NCBI GenBank assembly: GCA_017654935.2
Contig: CM065706.1
Location: forward strand, 9,730,431 to 9,794,430
Source of the DNA: Phymorhynchus buccinoides
Taxonomy: Eukaryota > Mollusca > Gastropoda > Neogastropoda > Raphitomidae
Length of the DNA stretch: 64,000 nt
Reading direction: 5' to 3'
The notes under the pieces are model-generated. The model saw only the letters and a program-made list of their open reading frames with translations, did no database searches and had not been told where the DNA came from. Below, one piece after another: positions 59,620-64,000 of the stretch. The number at the start of each line of letters is the position of its first letter. Positions within the stretch are counted from its first letter, which is position 1. The position numbers and the translations under genes were made by a program.

Positions 59620-60250
59620 ACTGTGGTCTATTACCTAAAGCTGACACGTCTTGCTGCATTGCATGATGAAATTTACAATGGTGTTAGGGCACTGTCAAAG
59701 AGAACACGCCACCAAGCCTGAGCAGCATCTTTTGTGAACTGTTGTACAGAATCACTTTAAATTTTGTGAACTGCTGTACGGAATCACTTCATCTTTTGTG
59801 AACTGCTGTACGGAATCACTCCATCTTTTGTGAACTGCTGTATGGAATCACATAATCTTTTGTGAACTGCTGAACAGAATCACTTCATCTTTTGTGAACT
59901 GCTGTACGGAATCACTTCATCTTTTGTGAACTGCTGTACGGAATCACTTCGTCTTTTGTGAACTGCTGTACGGAATCACTTCATCTTTTGTGAACTGCTG
60001 TACGGAATCACTTAATCTTTTGTGAACTGCTGTACAGAATCACTTCATCTTTTGTGAACTGCAGTACGGAATCACTTCAAATTTCATAATGTGGTCTATT
60101 ACCTAAAAGCTGACATGTCTTGCCGCATTGCATGATGAAATGTATGGTGGCGTCAGGCTACCGCCAAAGAGAACACTCCATCAAGCCTGAGCAGCATCTT
60201 TTGTGAACTGCTGTACGGAATCACTTCAAATTTCGTAACGTGGTCTATAT
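59620..60250. repeat. 32-bp tandem repeat inside a larger duplicated block
   Basis: About ten units of CTTTTGTGAACTGCTGTACG plus GAATCACTTCAT (59730-60070). A larger block (TGGTCTATTACCTAAAAGCTG through AAGCCTGAGCAGCATC) occurs on both sides, at about 59626-59730 and 60091-60197. Confidence 0.88.
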
Positions 60251-60415
60251 TCCCTGCAGCTTGCATGTCTTACCTCACGTTGAGATGAAATTTGCGGAGG
60301 GGGGGCGGCGGGTGTGTGTGTGCGTTCCGGAGTTGGGATATCAAAAGTTATGACATCATATTATTTGTGGCATGTACAGGCTAGCAGGGAAGAAGTTAAT
60401 ATTCAAACATACAAA

Positions 60416-60873
60416 TCGCCGTCCGCATGCAATACAGACGTAACTCAAAATTGGTCATCTTCGATGTGTTGGGCTTACCAGTTGATCTAGACAAGCTGCA
60501 TCATCTAACAAAGCTGTAAAACAACAATTTGCAAAGATAAAACACCGACGGTGACGCCAAAGGAACAAAAAATGATGTTATGTGGCCTGAAATGACCAAA
60601 ATATTGAATGAGAGAAAGAATGAGAGATAGGATAGGCCAGTGCAGTGACTACCCGGATGTAAGGGGGATAACTGTCGCCCATATCCGGTGAGGGGTCAAG
60701 GTCACTGGCTACTTTCGTTTTCCTATATACTAGGGTATGGTTCCAGGTTCATTAGGGCTAATGCACATGTTTTAAGTGTTGGTAATGTATGGTTAAAATA
60801 GATTATTGAATTTTCCATTCCTCATGTGAAGTGACGTCATTCGACTTACGTCTGTATTGCATGCGGGCGGCGA
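60416..60873. mobile_element. Inverted-repeat element ending 22 bp from an exon donor
   Basis: CGCCGTCCGCATGCAATACA at the left and its near reverse complement at the right (about 27 bp). Its right border lies between the donor of the exon at 60896-60989 and the rest of the intron. Confidence 0.72.
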
Positions 60874-60895
60874 AACATTTTGGTAAAATACTCAC

Positions 60896-60989
60896 TGATT
60901 TCGTACAAACACATGAGCTCTATCTCCCTCTGTCCCTTGGCCTCCTCGTAAGCCCTCATGTACATGTCGTACGACAGATCCGTTTCTCT
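60896..60989 (-). CDS. ttc39c: TTC39C-like, 94-bp exon
   Basis: Acceptor ACCGTCTAG, donor ATCAGTGAGT. 31 codons plus one base: RETDLSYDMYMRAYEEAKGQ, then REIELMCLYEI. QREIxxxCLYEI is the family motif preceding the GW helix. The acceptor is somewhat weak, but phase on both sides is right. Confidence 0.83.
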
Positions 60990-61066
60990 CTAGACGGTGG
61001 GAAAGAGACAACAACAAAAACGAATAAATAATTCAGCACAATAATTTATGCATGGACGTATTTTAC

Positions 61067-61449
61067 ACTAAAGGGTCAGCCACAAGTCACGGCTCCCAAT
61101 CGTCCCGCAAAACAAGGGGTCCCAGGGACTCCTTCACTTACAGCATAGAGGGTCCTAGAGGTGGGATAGAGGGTCCCAGTGGCATTGCGAATGCTAAAAA
61201 TAATTTTTCTAGTGCATCCCTGGGACCCCCTGCACATTCTTTTAGAGGGTCCTGTAGAATTTTAGTGCTTCATAGACCCCCAAATGGGGGTCCCTGGGAA
61301 CCCTGCATTGTCCACTAAAATCGTACGACTGTACGATACGATTCGATCACATGGCCTCCAAGAACAAATGTGATTGGTGCATCGAGATCACGTGATCGAA
61401 TCGTATCATACAGTCCTGCGATTTTAGTGGACGTGTGGCTGGCCCTTAA
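61067..61449. mobile_element. AGGGCCAGCCACA inverted-repeat element with a nested insertion
   Basis: Outer ends AAGGGTCAGCCACA and TGTGGCTGGCCCTTA. A second pair, TCCACTAAAATCGTACGAC and CTGCGATTTTAGTGGA, continues the same terminal repeat. The left arm is interrupted at about 61085-61310 by sequence with its own GGGTCCCAGGGA / TCCCTGGGACCC repeats. Confidence 0.6.
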
Positions 61450-61882
61450 GAGATACACCAAAACACAAAATTTGAACTAATTATGTCGAGTAGTTCGCTG
61501 GACACAGACAAACAAAAAATAAAACGAACAAATAAACAAACACAACAAACTTATACTGATTTGCTGAGTAATTTCAAGGGGGGGGAAAAAAAGATTTAAA
61601 AAAAAAGAAACTGTCACGCAAGTGAATTTTCTTTTAAAATAGTTCTTAATCTTTCAATTCAGACTACAAGCAATCAACATTTTTGGTGACAAGTCACAAT
61701 GTTTAAAAAACAATATGAAACAAATAAAAAACTCACTCAAATCTCCATCTACCCTAATCAAACAGGAAAAGCATGTTAAAACTTACACAAAAAATACACA
61801 AACTGATACACACACAAAAAGCACAAAAAAGGCACTCTCTAAGGAAAAAATATAGACCAAAGCGGGCTTCGTTAAGCTCAAA
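61450..61882. other. Intron sequence, no gene recognised
   Basis: A-rich; no repeat family recognised before the F copy. Confidence 0.5.
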
Positions 61883-61894
61883 CTCTCATAAAAC

Positions 61895-62211
61895 TTCTTC
61901 TTCTTCTTCTGCGTTCCCAGGCCATATGGCCATAATGGGTAAGGTACGTATGTGTTCGGTTTTCAGTTTTCACTGGTCTCCCCGCTGTGTACAGCCGACA
62001 CATTCTGATTTCGGAGGAGCTCAAAGATTATATTTCTGGAAAAAAGGCAGGAGAATGGGGCCAATAAGTCAGAAAGATAGTAGATGATAGAAAGCAAAGG
62101 GAAAAGGCAGAGTCAAAGAGAGTGAAAGACAAGAGGAAGTTACAAGCACAGAACTTCCAGAAAGTGGGAGAACTATTTTCACGAAAGACTCCCTGGTATC
62201 CCCATGGGGAG
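61895..62211 (-). mobile_element. Retroposon F with 12-bp target duplication
   Basis: (TTC)n, GCGTTCCCAGGCCATATGGC, GGTCTCCCCGCTGTGTACAG, ending TATCCCCATGGGGA. CTCTCATAAAAC lies on both sides (61883-61894 and 62212-62223). Confidence 0.88.
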
Positions 62212-62336
62212 CTCTCATAAAACAAATCATAGATGACTGACAACAACAACAAAAAACGTCGCCACCACCACCACCACCACCAACACCACCCCCACCACAA
62301 AAAAGGAGCAAAAATTGTTGTACAAAGTTCACCTAC

Positions 62337-62434
62337 CCTTAGCCTATGGATTCTCCCGCGGAAAAAGAGAAAGAGAGAGGAGTTGGGAAAGGCCGCTTCG
62401 TTTTCCTGGATGATGGCTTCCGCATCGAGGGTTC
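62337..62434 (-). CDS. ttc39c: TTC39C-like, 98-bp exon (most upstream intact exon seen)
   Basis: Acceptor GTTTTTGTGATGACAG; two bases complete a Gly codon, then 32 codons; donor AAGGGTAGGT. Encodes TLDAEAIIQENEAAFPNSSL, then FLFFRGRIHRLR. The PNSxLFxFFxGRIxRL block is highly characteristic of TTC39C. Confidence 0.9.
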
Positions 62435-62509
62435 CTGTCATCACAAAAACGAAAAGATGTTTTTTGTTTTGACATCTTCACAGATATTTTTAGAGACAAA
62501 AGAGACAGT

Positions 62510-62760
62510 CACACACACACACAGTCTCTCTCTCACACACACACACACACTCATGCGTGCACACACACAAGCACGCACGCACATACACACACATACACAG
62601 TGACACACACACACACACACATTAATGCGCACACACACACTAGCACGCACGCACATACACACACACATACACAGTGACACACACACACGTGTGCACGCTT
62701 TCAGTTTTACATACACACACACACAGTTTTACACACACAGAGACACAAACACACACATAG
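62510..62760. repeat. (CA)n with repeated CACGCACGCACATACAC spacers
   Basis: CA tracts with a larger ~85-bp periodicity (CACACTCATGCGTGC / CACATTAATGCGCAC, then AAGCACGCACGCACATACAC / TAGCACGCACGCACATACAC). Confidence 0.92.
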
Positions 62761-62802
62761 AGACCAGTGTTCATTCTGATGACACATGTGCGTCTCATGC
62801 GT

Positions 62803-63160
62803 TCTTCTTCTTCTTCTTCTGTGTTCCCAGGCCAAAAGGCCATAATGGGTAAAGTACGTATGTGTTCGTTTTCAGTTTTCACTGGTCTCCCCGCTGCGTA
62901 CAGCCGACACATTCTGATTTCGGAGGAGCTCAAAGGAGAAAAGTTATTTGGAAGATTTTTTTTTTTTTAAAGGCAGGAGAATGGGCCAATAAAACTGAAT
63001 AAGTCAGAAAGATAGTAGATGACAGTAAGCAAGCAAAGGGAAAAGGCTGAGTCAAAGAGAGTGGCAGCTTAGAGGAAGTTGCAAGCACAGAACTTGTGGA
63101 GGGGGCGGGGTCATCCAGCTCCCCGTATGGAGGCACAAGGCATCCACCCACTGCCCAAGG
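62803..63160 (-). mobile_element. Retroposon F flanked by a 38-bp direct repeat
   Basis: (TTC)n, GTTCCCAGGCCAAAAGGCCA, CAGCCGACACATTCTGATTT, then a GGTCATCCAGCTCCCCGTAT module shared with 15017-15060. ACCAGTGTTCATTCTGATGA plus ~18 further bases flank it (62762-62799 and 63161-63198), longer than a normal target duplication. Confidence 0.78.
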
Positions 63161-63454
63161 ACCAGTGTTCATTCTGATGACACATGTGCATCTCATATTC
63201 TCAAAACTGTCATCTGATGCACTGGATTTCGGACAAGTGCCCCACTTAATGCAGCACACTTTCACCTGACGCACAGTTTTCAACAACAGCAAAAAGTTAT
63301 TAGCTAAGAAATTGTCAAGAGAGACCCTCTAAAGTAATTTTAGGTCACCCCCTAAAAATCTAGAAACAAACAAAATTGGCATGGATTCTCTGACCCCATG
63401 ATTTTGACTGACACTGATTTCGAATTAACGCTGCATCAGTGCATACATACATGC

Positions 63455-63860
63455 AGGTTCGCCTTCACTGGTCAATTATCCAAGGTAAAAGAAGAAAAAA
63501 AGACCTGAGCACAGACCCAGGGTAACAAGCGGGGCCTTATGTCCCTGGAGCGACTGGTACACAAACACACACACACACACACACACTAGATTAGAGATAC
63601 ACAGGCTACATACAGGCTCACCTTCGCTGTAATTGTTGACTCCATCCAAGGCGAAGAAAGGCCTGAGAACGGTGTGCTACCACAGTAGACCCAGGGTGGC
63701 AAGTGAGGCCTTTATGTCCCTGGAGTGAATGGTACAGTTACACACACATATTCACACTCACTACACATACAGGCTCACCTTCGCTGTAATTGTTGGCTCC
63801 ATCCAAAGCGAAGAAAGGCCTGAGAATGGTGTGCTACCACAGTAGACCCAGGGTGGCAAG
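63455..63860 (-). pseudogene. Three decayed tandem copies of an upstream TTC39C exon
   Basis: Copies at about 63455-63562, 63622-63735 and 63779-63860 (minus strand). The last two keep VLRPFFALDG, NNYSEG and a donor (GAAGGTGAGCC) whose phase fits the exon at 62337-62434. Upstream of it they read LATLGLLW, then TAG where the family has Tyr, then HTVLRPF. The first copy has lost the middle. No copy in the window is open across this exon, so the working exon is expected beyond position 64000, unless the TAG is used as the acceptor AG. Confidence 0.75.
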
Positions 63861-64000
63861 TTGTACAGTTACACACACATATTCACTCACTACACATACA
63901 GGAGCATTATTTTCAATTTTGAAGAGTAGTAGACGTCCAAATTGAGTACTCGAAAAGAGTAGAGACTAGAGTAAACAGGTCTGATACTTACAGTTAACAC

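Noticed and set aside
62930..63292. Additional TTC39C exon around 63200-63290
   Set aside because: The frame contains no family motif and phase does not join the exon at 62337-62434; the exon copies at 63455-63860 fit instead.

Overview
This window looks like nuclear DNA of a marine mollusc, probably a gastropod. There are no bacterial-style operons. What shows instead is intron/exon structure with GT-AG splice sites, very long dinucleotide microsatellites, CR1/jockey-type LINE remains, tRNA-derived SINEs of a kind known from molluscs, a mariner relic, and many short inverted-repeat DNA elements. Organism assignment is inference. I recognise only two host genes, both on the minus strand and both running off an end of the window. 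Almost all other long open frames come from microsatellites or minisatellites whose period is a multiple of three.

Left part (1-6.1 kb): two exons of an arsenite methyltransferase gene (as3mt). The first seen coding exon is at 4634-4934 and the next at 2972-3122; later exons lie beyond the left edge. Its introns are filled by (CA)n, (GA)n and a palindromic element. Upstream of the start exon, about six further copies of its acceptor and first codons form a ~160-bp tandem array.

Middle (6.1-42 kb): no host gene recognised. This is a dense layering of transposons and satellites: LINE fragments, SINE-like families, inverted-repeat elements with TA or TTAA targets, a mariner relic, a 5'-truncated U2 snRNA copy, a 1.9-kb 33-bp satellite (about 57 units), a 1.8-kb 15/30-bp minisatellite, a 745-bp perfect (GA)n, and a ~1-kb AT-rich array.

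Right part (42-64 kb): ten consecutive exons (42180-62434) of a TTC39C-like tetratricopeptide-repeat gene. All reading phases agree from exon to exon and the last exon carries the stop codon. The window holds about 290 codons of the C-terminal half. Three of its exons have tandem arrays of decayed partial copies next to them. The copies of the most upstream exon (63.4-63.9 kb) all look non-functional, so its working copy should lie past the right edge.

The most striking non-genic feature is a family of nearly identical 218-bp palindromic elements (called PAL-A here): 13 copies plus a fragment, always between TA dinucleotides. Three insertions can be compared with uninserted sister repeats inside this same window. 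The second theme is repeated tandem copying of exon edge + splice site + microsatellite, seen independently four times. Family names such as PAL-A, SINE-B, SINE-E, retroposon F and TTAA-C are labels for this answer, not database names. Exon boundaries were placed by eye from splice consensus and phase.
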